From contig NZ_OY829948.1 of assembly GCF_963556105.2 (NCBI RefSeq), positions 124,001 to 188,000 of the forward strand: a stretch of DNA of 64,000 nucleotides, in the 5' to 3' direction. A program made the position numbers and the translations under genes. Below, in pieces: positions 20,279 through 28,836 of the stretch; positions within the stretch are counted from its first letter, which is position 1; each line of letters starts with the position of its first letter. Source of the stretch: an uncultured Tolumonas sp. (GTDB taxonomy: Bacteria; Pseudomonadota; Gammaproteobacteria; Enterobacterales; Aeromonadaceae). Below the pieces are notes generated by a model that saw only the letters and a list, made by a program, of their open reading frames with translations, was not told the origin of the DNA and made no database searches.

Positions 20279-21301
20279 ATGAATTCAAAAAACTTAGACC
20301 CAAGCCAATTTGCTGCAATCCTACTGAATTGGCAATCCAGTTACGGACGCCATGACCTTCCTTGGCAAACAGATCCAACGCCTTATCGGGTTTTAGTGTC
20401 AGAGGTCATGCTGCAACAAACGCAAGTCATGACGGTTATCCCCTATTTTTTGAAGTGGATGGAAACTTACCCAACAATTCAAGATCTGGCTAACTCGAGT
20501 GATGAACAAGTGATGTCATTGTGGCAAGGGCTTGGTTATTATTCTCGTGCGAGAAATCTACGAAAAGCAGCGAAATATATTGTTGAAGTATGGAATGGAC
20601 AGTTTCCTTTCGACTTAGACTCTCTACAGAAAATTCCTGGCGTAGGTCGCTACACCGCCGGTGCTATTGCATCTTTTGCAAACAATCAATATGGGCCTAT
20701 CGTCGATGGGAATGTAAAACGATTCTTCTGTCGTTTCTTTGCAATTGAAGGGCTCCCAACTGCAACGGTGGTCATTAAAAAGTTATGGGAGCTTGTTCAT
20801 GCCTACACTCCGAGTCAAGACAACCGAGTGTTTGCACAAGGCTTATTAGATATTGGGGCGACAATCTGTAAACCGAAATCGCCCAATTGTGAGATTTGTC
20901 CGTTTCAATCACACTGCAACGCTTTCACGACTGATCGAATCAGCCAGTTCCCCACGCCCAAACCAAAGAAAATCATTCCTACTCGAGAAGGTCATTTTTA
21001 TTGGATAGAAAATGATGGGCAAATTCTTTTGGAAAAGCGCCACGATTCTGGTATTTGGGGTGGCCTGTGGTGTTTACCTGAAGCAACCGAATTTAATTCC
21101 TTATCTCAAGAATTAAACCTTAAAGGCTCTTTTAACCATCAATTTTCGCATTACAAGCTACAAGCGAAGATATGGAATCGCCTCGTAGATGATGTTGTCA
21201 AAACCCAACATGCATGGTTTACCAAGTCACAGTTGGAAGAAATTGGATTACCAACGCCCATTCGGAAATTTATATCGAAATTACATCTCATCGAAAACTA
21301 A
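20279..21301 (+). CDS. mutY: Element-borne adenine DNA glycosylase MutY
   Basis: Complete 340-aa MutY, which removes adenine opposite 8-oxoguanine. All key parts are present: catalytic Glu in LVSEVMLQQTQ (about residue 43), HhH motif IPGVGRYTAGAI, catalytic Asp in VDGNVKRF, the 4Fe-4S cysteines in CKPKSPNCEICPFQSHC (C-x6-C-x2-C-x5-C), and a C-terminal Nudix-like domain with IWGGLWCLPE that recognises 8-oxoG. It is clearly divergent from the host gene whose pieces flank the element, and more AT-rich. It lies about 140 bp inside the left junction in the same orientation as the gene it replaces. It likely restores function lost by the insertion. A palindrome shared with the XRE operator precedes the start. 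Confidence 0.93.
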   Translation: MNSKNLDPSQFAAILLNWQSSYGRHDLPWQTDPTPYRVLVSEVMLQQTQVMTVIPYFLKWMETYPTIQDLANSSDEQVMSLWQGLGYYSRARNLRKAAKYIVEVWNGQFPFDLDSLQKIPGVGRYTAGAIASFANNQYGPIVDGNVKRFFCRFFAIEGLPTATVVIKKLWELVHAYTPSQDNRVFAQGLLDIGATICKPKSPNCEICPFQSHCNAFTTDRISQFPTPKPKKIIPTREGHFYWIENDGQILLEKRHDSGIWGGLWCLPEATEFNSLSQELNLKGSFNHQFSHYKLQAKIWNRLVDDVVKTQHAWFTKSQLEEIGLPTPIRKFISKLHLIEN

Positions 21302-21306
21302 TATGA

Positions 21307-21348
21307 AAACCATATTTAATGCCCCATTTGAATATGGTTTGGTTTTTG
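21307..21348 (+). terminator. Terminator after the element mutY
   Basis: Stem AAACCATATT / AATATGGTTT, then GGTTTTTGTTTTTT, directly after the mutY stop. Confidence 0.75.
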
Positions 21349-21368
21349 TTTTTTCACTCATGTAACTT

Positions 21369-21692
21369 TTACTCTTTAAAACTCTTGGGGGTGTCATCTC
21401 GCAGGATTGTGATCAATTGTACTTTTTCTTTTTCATTTAATTTTTCAAACAGACAGACTAACTCAGCACTCATTTCATCTTCACAAAAGAAATAACTGAG
21501 AGGTACATTCAGCACCTTCGCTATTTTTCGTAAAGTCTCAATATCGGGCACATGCCGACCTTGTTCATAATGATTCATACGGCCACTGGCAGATCCTTCG
21601 TCCATACCGGCTCTCACACCCAGTTCCTTCTGAGACAATCCGACTTTTTTTCTAGCATCTCTGAGCCGTTCAGGGAGAGGATTTTTCTGCAA
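21369..21692 (-). CDS. XRE-family transcriptional regulator
   Basis: A 107-aa repressor-type protein with an N-terminal helix-turn-helix of the Cro/cI type (residues about 7-62; VGLSQKELGVRAGM and NHYEQGRHVPDIETLRKIAK) and a short C-terminal helical part (LVCLFEKLNEKEKVQLI). It is divergent from the 158-aa gene with two TTAGN5CTAA palindromes in the shared 99-bp gap, which suggests autoregulation. The third copy of the motif lies at the element mutY start. It is the only obvious regulator of the left half of the element. Confidence 0.85.
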   Translation of the reverse strand: MQKNPLPERLRDARKKVGLSQKELGVRAGMDEGSASGRMNHYEQGRHVPDIETLRKIAKVLNVPLSYFFCEDEMSAELVCLFEKLNEKEKVQLITILRDDTPKSFKE

Positions 21693-21721
21693 CGTTTCTT
21701 CATCATATAAATTCTCACATG

Positions 21722-21736
21722 CTTAGATTGTCTAAG
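21722..21736. promoter_or_regulatory. Operator-like palindrome O1
   Basis: CTTAGATTGTCTAAG, a perfect inverted repeat with a 3-bp centre. It overlaps the likely -35 box of the gene at 21792. Confidence 0.7.
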
Positions 21737-21757
21737 TTTCGCTGACTTATGTATACT
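21728..21757 (+). promoter_or_regulatory. Probable promoter of the 158-aa gene
   Basis: TTGTCT (21728-21733), 18-bp spacer, TATACT (21752-21757). O1 covers the -35 box and O2 overlaps the end of the -10 box, the usual layout for a repressed promoter. Confidence 0.55.
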
Positions 21758-21770
21758 TAGCAATCCTAAG
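21756..21770. promoter_or_regulatory. Operator-like palindrome O2
   Basis: CTTAGCAATCCTAAG, inverted repeat of the same TTAGN5CTAA type, 34 bp centre to centre from O1. Confidence 0.65.
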
Positions 21771-21791
21771 TTTAATAACCCTGGATTTTCT

Positions 21792-22268
21792 ATGCCTCAG
21801 AAAGATTTATACGGAATTAGCGCTAATTTCTGCCGAGTTTTAGCAAAAGTCAAAAACACGACAATCAGCAGGAAAGAGCTTATTTTATTAGCCATGACCC
21901 ATAATAATCTGACTCAAAAACAAGCTTCAGGGCTAATTGATCGTAATATTCATTTTCTGAAAAAACAGGGATTTGCAACACCAAATGGATTCAATAAACA
22001 CCGAAATTATGTATTTAAAAATGAATTGTTAGAAAATGTCAGATTATCGTCAAACGAATACAATAAGATTTATAACTTAACGTCTGAGCAACGTTCATTA
22101 GAAGAAGAGCTCTTATTAACTCGCTACGAGTTACAAGCATATCGAGAATTATTGGAACAACTTCCACAAGAAAAACACAAAATAACTAAGCTACACAAAA
22201 CAGCATCTGAAAAACTATACCAGCTCAACGGTAAACTTAGGGCTGTAAATCAGCTTATTTCATTTTAA
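21792..22268 (+). CDS. Hypothetical protein, divergent from the XRE regulator
   Basis: A 158-aa protein I do not recognise. The first 80 residues look like a compact helical, possibly winged-helix domain (SRKELILLAMTHNNLTQKQA then HFLKKQGFATPNGFNKHRNY with a basic wing). Residues about 95-150 form a coiled coil (EQRSLEEELLLTRYELQAYR). AT-rich and basic. Its promoter is flanked by the XRE operators, so it is probably the main target of that regulator; DNA binding is an inference. Confidence 0.6.
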   Translation: MPQKDLYGISANFCRVLAKVKNTTISRKELILLAMTHNNLTQKQASGLIDRNIHFLKKQGFATPNGFNKHRNYVFKNELLENVRLSSNEYNKIYNLTSEQRSLEEELLLTRYELQAYRELLEQLPQEKHKITKLHKTASEKLYQLNGKLRAVNQLISF

Positions 22269-22455
22269 TCAAATAAACTGATAGTTCTGATTGTGATTAC
22301 GCGGTGGCGAACAACCCAACTTGCACAAATTTCGGAGCTGTTCAGGTAGAGTAATAATAATGAACAGTGACGTTCATTGTACTTGAACTCCTTCTACTGT
22401 TTATCGCCATGTAATTTCTATCCGATACCGGCTGATATTGCAGCTCTAACAGTTC

Positions 22456-24264
22456 TCATTCAGTTGTAGTATTCGCCCAAATACTTGCAAAATTTGCATC
22501 CGATGATGATGGCCCAGGCACTGCCTTATCAATAGTAAAACGCACCGGTAAGTTAAATGCAGAGCCAAACCCAACAGCATCACCACGGGGGAGCCCAGAT
22601 ATCTCACTCAGTATGTGCTCGTTACCATTTTCCATTGCATATCTCAAAGTGGTTAAATCTCTTTCATTTGTTAATCGTAGAGAAATCCAGTTTGAGCACA
22701 TAGCTAAAACAGTAGATGACAATTCTGATGGTCGCTGCGTACTCACTAATAATGAACAACAAAATTTGCGACCTTCTTTCGCCAAACGCTCGTAAGCCTT
22801 GAGTTGATGCACATCTTCAGCATATGGATCGCGTAGATATTGGTGTGCTTCTTCTAAGAGTAACAAAGTCGGATAATTACCATCTTGTCCTCTTTTAAAA
22901 AGCACTTCTGAATACATTTCTAATAATGACCCCAGCACCATTGGTGAAAGGTCGTCTGCTAATCCTTTTAAATTAATAATATGAACGCGCCAATCAGGTT
23001 CAGATTTATTGTTCTTACCAAAAATGTAATCAACTTCATCTTCCATAGGCTTTTGCCATATTGATGAAGAATCTATTGGCTGTCCGCCTTCAATGTTTAT
23101 TATTTCTTTAAATCTTGAATCTTCCGCTAATTGTTGTATCAATTTAATTAATGGCAACACATTCCCATAACTGAAAGAGTCTCTTTTTGTTGCCCCCGGA
23201 GAACGACTATCGGCTGCTACACACCCAAACTCAGCAACTAAAACCCCTAATGCTCTAAATGGAGCCCAATTTTCACAATTTTTCAATTCCCCCTTTCTCA
23301 ATCGCTCAAGCCATTGTCCTAATAACTCTTGTCCATTAGGTCGACAGTCATCCACTAATTCAAAATAGTCACTAGATGACACACCTACATAAATACTATC
23401 TCTACATTTTCCTGGTTTAACTTTAATTAGTGCATTTAAAGCATTTCTAAGAGCCGGTAATTGTGTCTTGTCGCTCGGCCTAAGTAATTTTATTAAACCT
23501 GACCACCCTAAAGCTTGATAAGGGATTTTGTGATATTCACAATGTTTTTTATCGAATAGCTCGCCATTGCTAGGAACGCTTGTGCCTGCACCCAAGATGG
23601 TCTGTTTTATGCCTGAAAGCCCTTCAAATGCTTGTGCGTATTCACCATTGACATCGAATATAACAATTCTTGATTTTGGGTAATTTTCGACAATTTGACG
23701 TGCAATGAGTGCATTGAAATTTGATTTACCATATCCGGTGCTACCTAATACAGCTAAATGGCGGCTAAGAAGTGAATTAATATTGGCTCGAATATCAACC
23801 GTGCCCGTTCTGGAATCGCGGCCTAAACATAAAGATGCTTCGTTTTCTTTTTTACTCAGACCATATACTGTATTGAGCAGTTTTTTATCTAACGGCAGTG
23901 CTTTGGAGCCAAGAGTAGGAAGCATCCAATTTTCAGATACAAACTTCCATTCTTCTTCATCGAATTTAATATAACCGATGGCATATGAGATTAATTGCCG
24001 TAAGGGTGTGTCAGATACATTCATTGTTCCAAAATTAGAAGCATGCGCTTTTTCGGGTTCAACAAACGACATATCGGTGACTCTCGCAACGATGAGAAAT
24101 CGCCCAGATTCAAAACCGATTAGATCACCTGGCTGAGATACAGAATTAATTCCAGATCTGTGTGCAGCCAATTGCCCCTTATGGCCTTCAAGCAGATTAA
24201 TCCTGATTTTTGTGCCTTCAAGAGAGACTACGTACCCAATTTGGCTTAGTTCATGGATAATCAT
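22456..24264 (-). CDS. herA: HerA-like ATPase of a SIR2-HerA defence pair
   Basis: Hexameric translocase of the HerA/FtsK class, 602 aa. An N-terminal HAS-barrel (about 1-70), Walker A GSTGYGKS (174-181), a Walker B region LLLLEEAHQYL (about 465-475), sensor STQRPSEL and an arginine-finger region follow. The start codon overlaps the stop of the SIR2 gene (TAATG), so the two are translationally coupled. SIR2 plus HerA is a known anti-phage pair in which the complex depletes NAD+. It is the last gene of the minus-strand block that begins with hsdR. Confidence 0.88.
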   Translation of the reverse strand: MIIHELSQIGYVVSLEGTKIRINLLEGHKGQLAAHRSGINSVSQPGDLIGFESGRFLIVARVTDMSFVEPEKAHASNFGTMNVSDTPLRQLISYAIGYIKFDEEEWKFVSENWMLPTLGSKALPLDKKLLNTVYGLSKKENEASLCLGRDSRTGTVDIRANINSLLSRHLAVLGSTGYGKSNFNALIARQIVENYPKSRIVIFDVNGEYAQAFEGLSGIKQTILGAGTSVPSNGELFDKKHCEYHKIPYQALGWSGLIKLLRPSDKTQLPALRNALNALIKVKPGKCRDSIYVGVSSSDYFELVDDCRPNGQELLGQWLERLRKGELKNCENWAPFRALGVLVAEFGCVAADSRSPGATKRDSFSYGNVLPLIKLIQQLAEDSRFKEIINIEGGQPIDSSSIWQKPMEDEVDYIFGKNNKSEPDWRVHIINLKGLADDLSPMVLGSLLEMYSEVLFKRGQDGNYPTLLLLEEAHQYLRDPYAEDVHQLKAYERLAKEGRKFCCSLLVSTQRPSELSSTVLAMCSNWISLRLTNERDLTTLRYAMENGNEHILSEISGLPRGDAVGFGSAFNLPVRFTIDKAVPGPSSSDANFASIWANTTTE

Positions 24265-25502
24265 TAAAAGTCATCCTTTGATGGTGCAAGATCTCTGATT
24301 GCATCAGCCAAAATTTTTGCAGTGTTATTTTTAGGAAAAAGAACAGGCTTAGGAATCATATCCACGAAAGCATTAAAATATGCATCACCACCACCAATGA
24401 CCGTGATCTGGCTTATTTTCATTTTTTTAATCTTATCGATACATTTTTGCGCTTCATTAAATTTTGATGGGTCTAAGCCATTTAATGCTGAAAGTTCAGG
24501 ATAATAAATAACAATATGCAAAGACGGATTAAGAAGCGCACCCAAAATGATTCTATTAATGTGATAATCGCCAAAACCGTATCCATTCACAAATAGTGCA
24601 GTTTGCGGTTTTCCGAGAAACTCACTGAAACGGCGGAACATTTCACCATACACATAACCAATTGTATGATGATATTTATTCGCACCTGGATAGATTAAAT
24701 GCTGATTTGAAGAAAAGGTCCCATGGTCAATAAGTGGCTGAATGGCTTGCTGGTAAGCTAATGACGATGGCAACTCTGTAATATTCCCATCTTTATCTTG
24801 CATCCAAGTAAGAGAGCCATGGAGCTTATACAGATAAAGATTGTAGTGACCAAATCGTGCTTCACCTTGTGCATTTACGTTTCGGAAACCCAGATCAAAT
24901 GTATGTGGTTGAAATGTCCGTGTATGCGTGCCAACAAACCCATTCACAACCTGAATACCCACTTCTTCGGCGGCCCACTCTATGGCTAAATCATAATTAG
25001 TGGTGAAAATAGCTGGTGCAGATTGCCCTGGCTGGCGATTGGATATGAGCTTTTCTAAAAGGTTTCGATGGTGACTCAAACATTCGAGTTTCCCTACCGC
25101 TTGAGTAGGAAACTCATCAGCGACAAGCAATGCAGCAGACGTAACTGAGCGATAAAGTTGATTTCGAGCCTGTTCGAGTTTTTCTACGTCATCCTGGCGG
25201 ATGGTTGATACTTCAATAAATTTAACTACTTGGTCAATCAATAGCTCAACATTAACACTATCATTGTCGATTTCTGGCTGAGTTATTAATTTACATTCAT
25301 CTCTTAAAAATGATACGGAAAGAGGATTGGCACCTTTAAAATCTTGCCAAACCTGCTTCATTACCTTTCCACCGGCTGCCTTTGATGAACCAGCCCCCAG
25401 TAGAACACCTACATTTTCAAGCTGACAAAGTGAAGAAAGATGACTTTCTAAATCTTTCTTTTGGATTTCATCTCCACCTTGAAATATTTGTTCAGTCATC
25501 AT
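24264..25502 (-). CDS. SIR2-domain NADase of a SIR2-HerA defence pair
   Basis: A 412-aa SIR2-like protein. Signature motifs: GAGSS (36-40, NAD-binding loop), TTNYD (167-171, with the catalytic-type Asn) and LHGS (227-230, with the catalytic-type His); NGYGFGDYHINRII closes the Rossmann part. In the known SIR2-HerA system the SIR2 subunit degrades NAD+ after phage sensing and stops infection. Here it follows hsdS by 17 bp and overlaps herA, so a type I restriction system and this pair appear to share a transcript. Confidence 0.88.
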   Translation of the reverse strand: MMTEQIFQGGDEIQKKDLESHLSSLCQLENVGVLLGAGSSKAAGGKVMKQVWQDFKGANPLSVSFLRDECKLITQPEIDNDSVNVELLIDQVVKFIEVSTIRQDDVEKLEQARNQLYRSVTSAALLVADEFPTQAVGKLECLSHHRNLLEKLISNRQPGQSAPAIFTTNYDLAIEWAAEEVGIQVVNGFVGTHTRTFQPHTFDLGFRNVNAQGEARFGHYNLYLYKLHGSLTWMQDKDGNITELPSSLAYQQAIQPLIDHGTFSSNQHLIYPGANKYHHTIGYVYGEMFRRFSEFLGKPQTALFVNGYGFGDYHINRIILGALLNPSLHIVIYYPELSALNGLDPSKFNEAQKCIDKIKKMKISQITVIGGGDAYFNAFVDMIPKPVLFPKNNTAKILADAIRDLAPSKDDF

Positions 25503-25519
25503 TCATCCTTTATATTTAG

Positions 25520-27274
25520 TTAGCTTAAAGCTTTATCAACAATAGAGTCTGTTAAGTGTAATTGGATAGAAATTGATTTATTTAATTTCCATTTAATACT
25601 CTCGCAAAGGGACAGTAATTTTTCAATTTTATCAACAATTCTGTACTGTTCTTCTAATGGGGGAAGCGGAATTAACATTTCACCAACATCCCCCAATCTA
25701 AAACTGTTTTTAATCCCTCGTTGTGGAGCATCAAATTGATATTTAGCCCATGGAGAGCGCATCATATTTGGAAAGAATAGATTCCTACATGGGGTAATAA
25801 ATCTAAGCATACATGTATGTTGATTAATGTATGCATCTCCAAAATCAATAGGGATTAGACCCAGATTGCCTACATCCCCGGTTATTGATATCAAAAGATC
25901 ATTGGCTTCTAGCTTAGTTCTTAATCCTTCCCCATCAATTGGAGGATTTACATATCTAATAGTATCCATTCGTAGTTTATAATCACCACGAGATAAATTC
26001 CCCATTGTTATAAATTTTGCACCAGTATCGGAGTAGTACTTAGCCCAGTCACGAGAACCAGATGTAATTGTGTGGGCTATATCCCAGACTCTACACCACT
26101 CCCACCCCTGCGGCAGTTCAAATGGTTTTTCTTCATCACTGATTGGCGGTAATGGTTTTTCTTTTTTGATCTTCTTATCTTTGATGAGCTGTGCTTTTTC
26201 AGCAGCAATCTTTTCCAGCAAAACTGACGCAGGCTCATCGGTTGGGTCTTGGCGCACGAGTTTGCCCATCACTGCCAATTGCAGAATGGTTTGCTTGAGC
26301 GCATCAATGCTTTGTTCAGTGGTGAACAGCGTGTCGAAATGTTCTGAAATGCGAGCCCAGTTTTGCTCTAACTCTGCGGCATCGGCACTGTTGGTTAATG
26401 TTTCCAGCAACGTTTCAACCAGTGTGGCATGGGCATCAATGCTGGTTAGCGTTTGCTGTTCCAACTGGTCGCACAGAGCCATTAATTCGTCTACTTTGGC
26501 GACAATACGGGGTTGCTCGTTTAAAGGCGGAAGTGTGACAAACAAAGATTTGAGTGCCGTTGCATTAACATTCGGCTGCCCAGTACCAGCTGCATTGTCA
26601 AATAATTGATGCCAGTAAAGTTGACTGCCGAGATATGTTTTTATGTAAGGTGAAAACATAAAATCAATTCGTTTTACGCGAATCAAATATGATGCAAAAA
26701 CAGAGCGAACATTAATATTTTCAACTAAATATGATTTCCCAATTGTCCCCCCAGTACGAGCAATCAATATATCGTCATTTTCTAATAAATAATTAGGAAT
26801 TCTATCTTCTTCGATATCGCAGTCAGGAACCGTAGTCCAATTAACTTTATCATTCTGAATATCAGTTATTCTTAACAATCGCACTCCAGAAAAATTTTCC
26901 TTCGCTGAAGCTGTATATCCATAATGTATATCACTTGAAAGATCACCTAATCTTACCCATTCCCATCCTTGAGGTAACTCGAATAACTTTTCTTCATCTG
27001 TAATCTCAGATAGATCGATAGGCTTTTTAATTTTTTTTGCTTTGATGAGTCGAGCTTTTTCCGCCGCAATGCTTTCCAGCAATACTGACGCTGGTTCATC
27101 AGTCGGGTCTTGCGGCACCAGTTTCCCGCGCACGGCCAGTTCGAGAATTAACTCACGCAGCTTTTTAATACCATACAGATCAAATTTATTGTTGCTGCCA
27201 CGGCCTGCGGTTGATTTGGCTTCAATGGCTGAGATCCACAAATCGATGTGTTGGGTGATCAGTGATTCCGGCAT
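25520..27274 (-). CDS. hsdS: Type I restriction-modification specificity subunit
   Basis: DNA-recognition subunit, 584 aa, long for the family (about 400-600). Two target recognition domains are separated by conserved regions: residues about 36-80 (ELAVRGKLVPQDPTDEPASV) are repeated almost identically at about 330-375 (QLAVMGKLVRQDPTDEPASV), and each is followed by an LPQGWEW-type TRD start. The paired repeats also exist at DNA level (about 27040-27165 and 26150-26285), which could allow TRD exchange. It is 2 bp after hsdM. Confidence 0.92.
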   Translation of the reverse strand: MPESLITQHIDLWISAIEAKSTAGRGSNNKFDLYGIKKLRELILELAVRGKLVPQDPTDEPASVLLESIAAEKARLIKAKKIKKPIDLSEITDEEKLFELPQGWEWVRLGDLSSDIHYGYTASAKENFSGVRLLRITDIQNDKVNWTTVPDCDIEEDRIPNYLLENDDILIARTGGTIGKSYLVENINVRSVFASYLIRVKRIDFMFSPYIKTYLGSQLYWHQLFDNAAGTGQPNVNATALKSLFVTLPPLNEQPRIVAKVDELMALCDQLEQQTLTSIDAHATLVETLLETLTNSADAAELEQNWARISEHFDTLFTTEQSIDALKQTILQLAVMGKLVRQDPTDEPASVLLEKIAAEKAQLIKDKKIKKEKPLPPISDEEKPFELPQGWEWCRVWDIAHTITSGSRDWAKYYSDTGAKFITMGNLSRGDYKLRMDTIRYVNPPIDGEGLRTKLEANDLLISITGDVGNLGLIPIDFGDAYINQHTCMLRFITPCRNLFFPNMMRSPWAKYQFDAPQRGIKNSFRLGDVGEMLIPLPPLEEQYRIVDKIEKLLSLCESIKWKLNKSISIQLHLTDSIVDKALS

Positions 27275-27276
27275 AC

Positions 27277-28743
27277 TTATTCCCCTTGACCGCTTAATGC
27301 GTTACCGAGAATAGTTTTCAGCTGCTGACGCAGTGCACTGATCTGCTGTTGCTGGCGGTTGTAATCGGCTAACAACTCATCAGGGTCATGACTGATGACT
27401 TCACCGACATGCGGGTTTTTAATGTTGAGATCAAAATTGCGGGCAATGATGTCTGCCATGCTAACTTTCCATGCCTGCTCATTTTCAATACGGGCCGCAA
27501 AGCCATCCGCTTCATCACCCCACCAAGCGATTTCAGCTTCAAACTCTTCAAACTTCATCGGTTTGGTTTTGCTGTAATTCTTCACGCCTGCCGGATACGG
27601 GTGTTCATAAAACCAAACATCCTGAGTCGGTTGGCCTTTGGTAAAAAATAAGAGGTTTGTTTTAATGCCGGTGTAAGGTGCAAACACCCCATTGGGTAAA
27701 CGCACGATGGTGTGCAAGTTACACTCTTCCATGAGCATCTTTTTGATTTTGGTTTTCACACCTTCACCAAACAGCGTGCCATCGGGTAGCACCACCGCAG
27801 CGCGGCCTTTATTGGCCAGCACTTCCACAATCAATTGCAAGAACAGATCGGAGGTTTCGCGCGTCTGCATTTCCGCCGGAAAATTTTTCTCGATCCCGTC
27901 TTCTTCTGTGCCGCCAAACGGTGGGTTCGTCGCGATAACATCAATGTCACTGTCCCAGCTCGACAACGGCTTATTCAGCGTATTGTCATGGCGGATCTGC
28001 ACTGGCACTTCAATGCCATGCAATAGCATGTTGGTGACACATAGCAAGTGCGGTAGCTGTTTTTTCTCAACGCCATAGATCTGCTTTTGTAAGATCTGAT
28101 GGTCCGCAGCCGTTTTCACATAGTTGGTTTTTACATGGTCAAATGAACAAGCCAGAAAACCACCCGTGCCACAGGCAGGGTCCATGATCCGTTCCCCCAA
28201 TTTCGGATTGATCCGGTCGACCATAAAACGGGTCACGGCGCGAGGGGTATAAAATTCCCCTGCATTGCCTGCGCTTTGTAAATCGCGCAAAATCTGCTCA
28301 TAAATATCGCCAAACAGGTGGCGTTCTTTCGAGTCAGTAAAGTCAATTTCATTGAGTTTGTTGATCACCTGTCGCAGCAGTGTGCCGTTTTTCATGTAGT
28401 TAAACGCATCGCTGAACGCTTCTTTCACCACAAAGCCACGCGGATTTTTATCCATTGGTGCGTACAGATCTTTTAAATCTTTAAACAACTCATCATTCAC
28501 AAAGGTCAGCAGTTCATCACCGGTTATGCCCTGATCATCGGCAGCCCAGTTGCGCCACAGATAATCTTCAGGGATCGGCGATTGGTAATCATCCATTTCC
28601 AGCTCTAAGGCTTCTTCCTGCGCATCGAATACTTTCAGGAATAACAGCCATGACAACTGGCCTAAACGTTGCGCATCGCCATCTACACCGGCATCTTTAC
28701 GCATAATGTCTTGAATGGATTTAATCACGGAACTGACAGACAT
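27277..28743 (-). CDS. hsdM: Type I restriction-modification methyltransferase subunit
   Basis: N6-adenine methyltransferase subunit, 488 aa from the ATG at 28743 (MSVSSVIKSIQDIM); an in-frame ATG 7 codons upstream is less likely because an AGAG lies just before 28743. Motif I MDPACGTGGFL and the catalytic motif IV NPPFGG (about residue 273) are intact, as is GEFYTPRAVTRFMV. The neighbours hsdR and hsdS complete the system. Confidence 0.95.
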   Translation of the reverse strand: MSVSSVIKSIQDIMRKDAGVDGDAQRLGQLSWLLFLKVFDAQEEALELEMDDYQSPIPEDYLWRNWAADDQGITGDELLTFVNDELFKDLKDLYAPMDKNPRGFVVKEAFSDAFNYMKNGTLLRQVINKLNEIDFTDSKERHLFGDIYEQILRDLQSAGNAGEFYTPRAVTRFMVDRINPKLGERIMDPACGTGGFLACSFDHVKTNYVKTAADHQILQKQIYGVEKKQLPHLLCVTNMLLHGIEVPVQIRHDNTLNKPLSSWDSDIDVIATNPPFGGTEEDGIEKNFPAEMQTRETSDLFLQLIVEVLANKGRAAVVLPDGTLFGEGVKTKIKKMLMEECNLHTIVRLPNGVFAPYTGIKTNLLFFTKGQPTQDVWFYEHPYPAGVKNYSKTKPMKFEEFEAEIAWWGDEADGFAARIENEQAWKVSMADIIARNFDLNIKNPHVGEVISHDPDELLADYNRQQQQISALRQQLKTILGNALSGQGE

Positions 28744-28836
28744 ATTTTTCTCTTTAAATAACAAAAGTCTGATACGGCATGGCCATATCAGACTGTGTGA
28801 ATATGAAATTGTTCAACAGTGTAACCTGTGATGAGG

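Noticed and set aside
26070..26609. A 179-codon plus-strand open frame
   Set aside because: It is antisense to hsdS, with Ser/Cys-rich low-information sequence.
25520..27274. Repeats in hsdS considered as a CRISPR-like array
   Set aside because: Only two copies, in coding sequence, and explained by the HsdS conserved regions.
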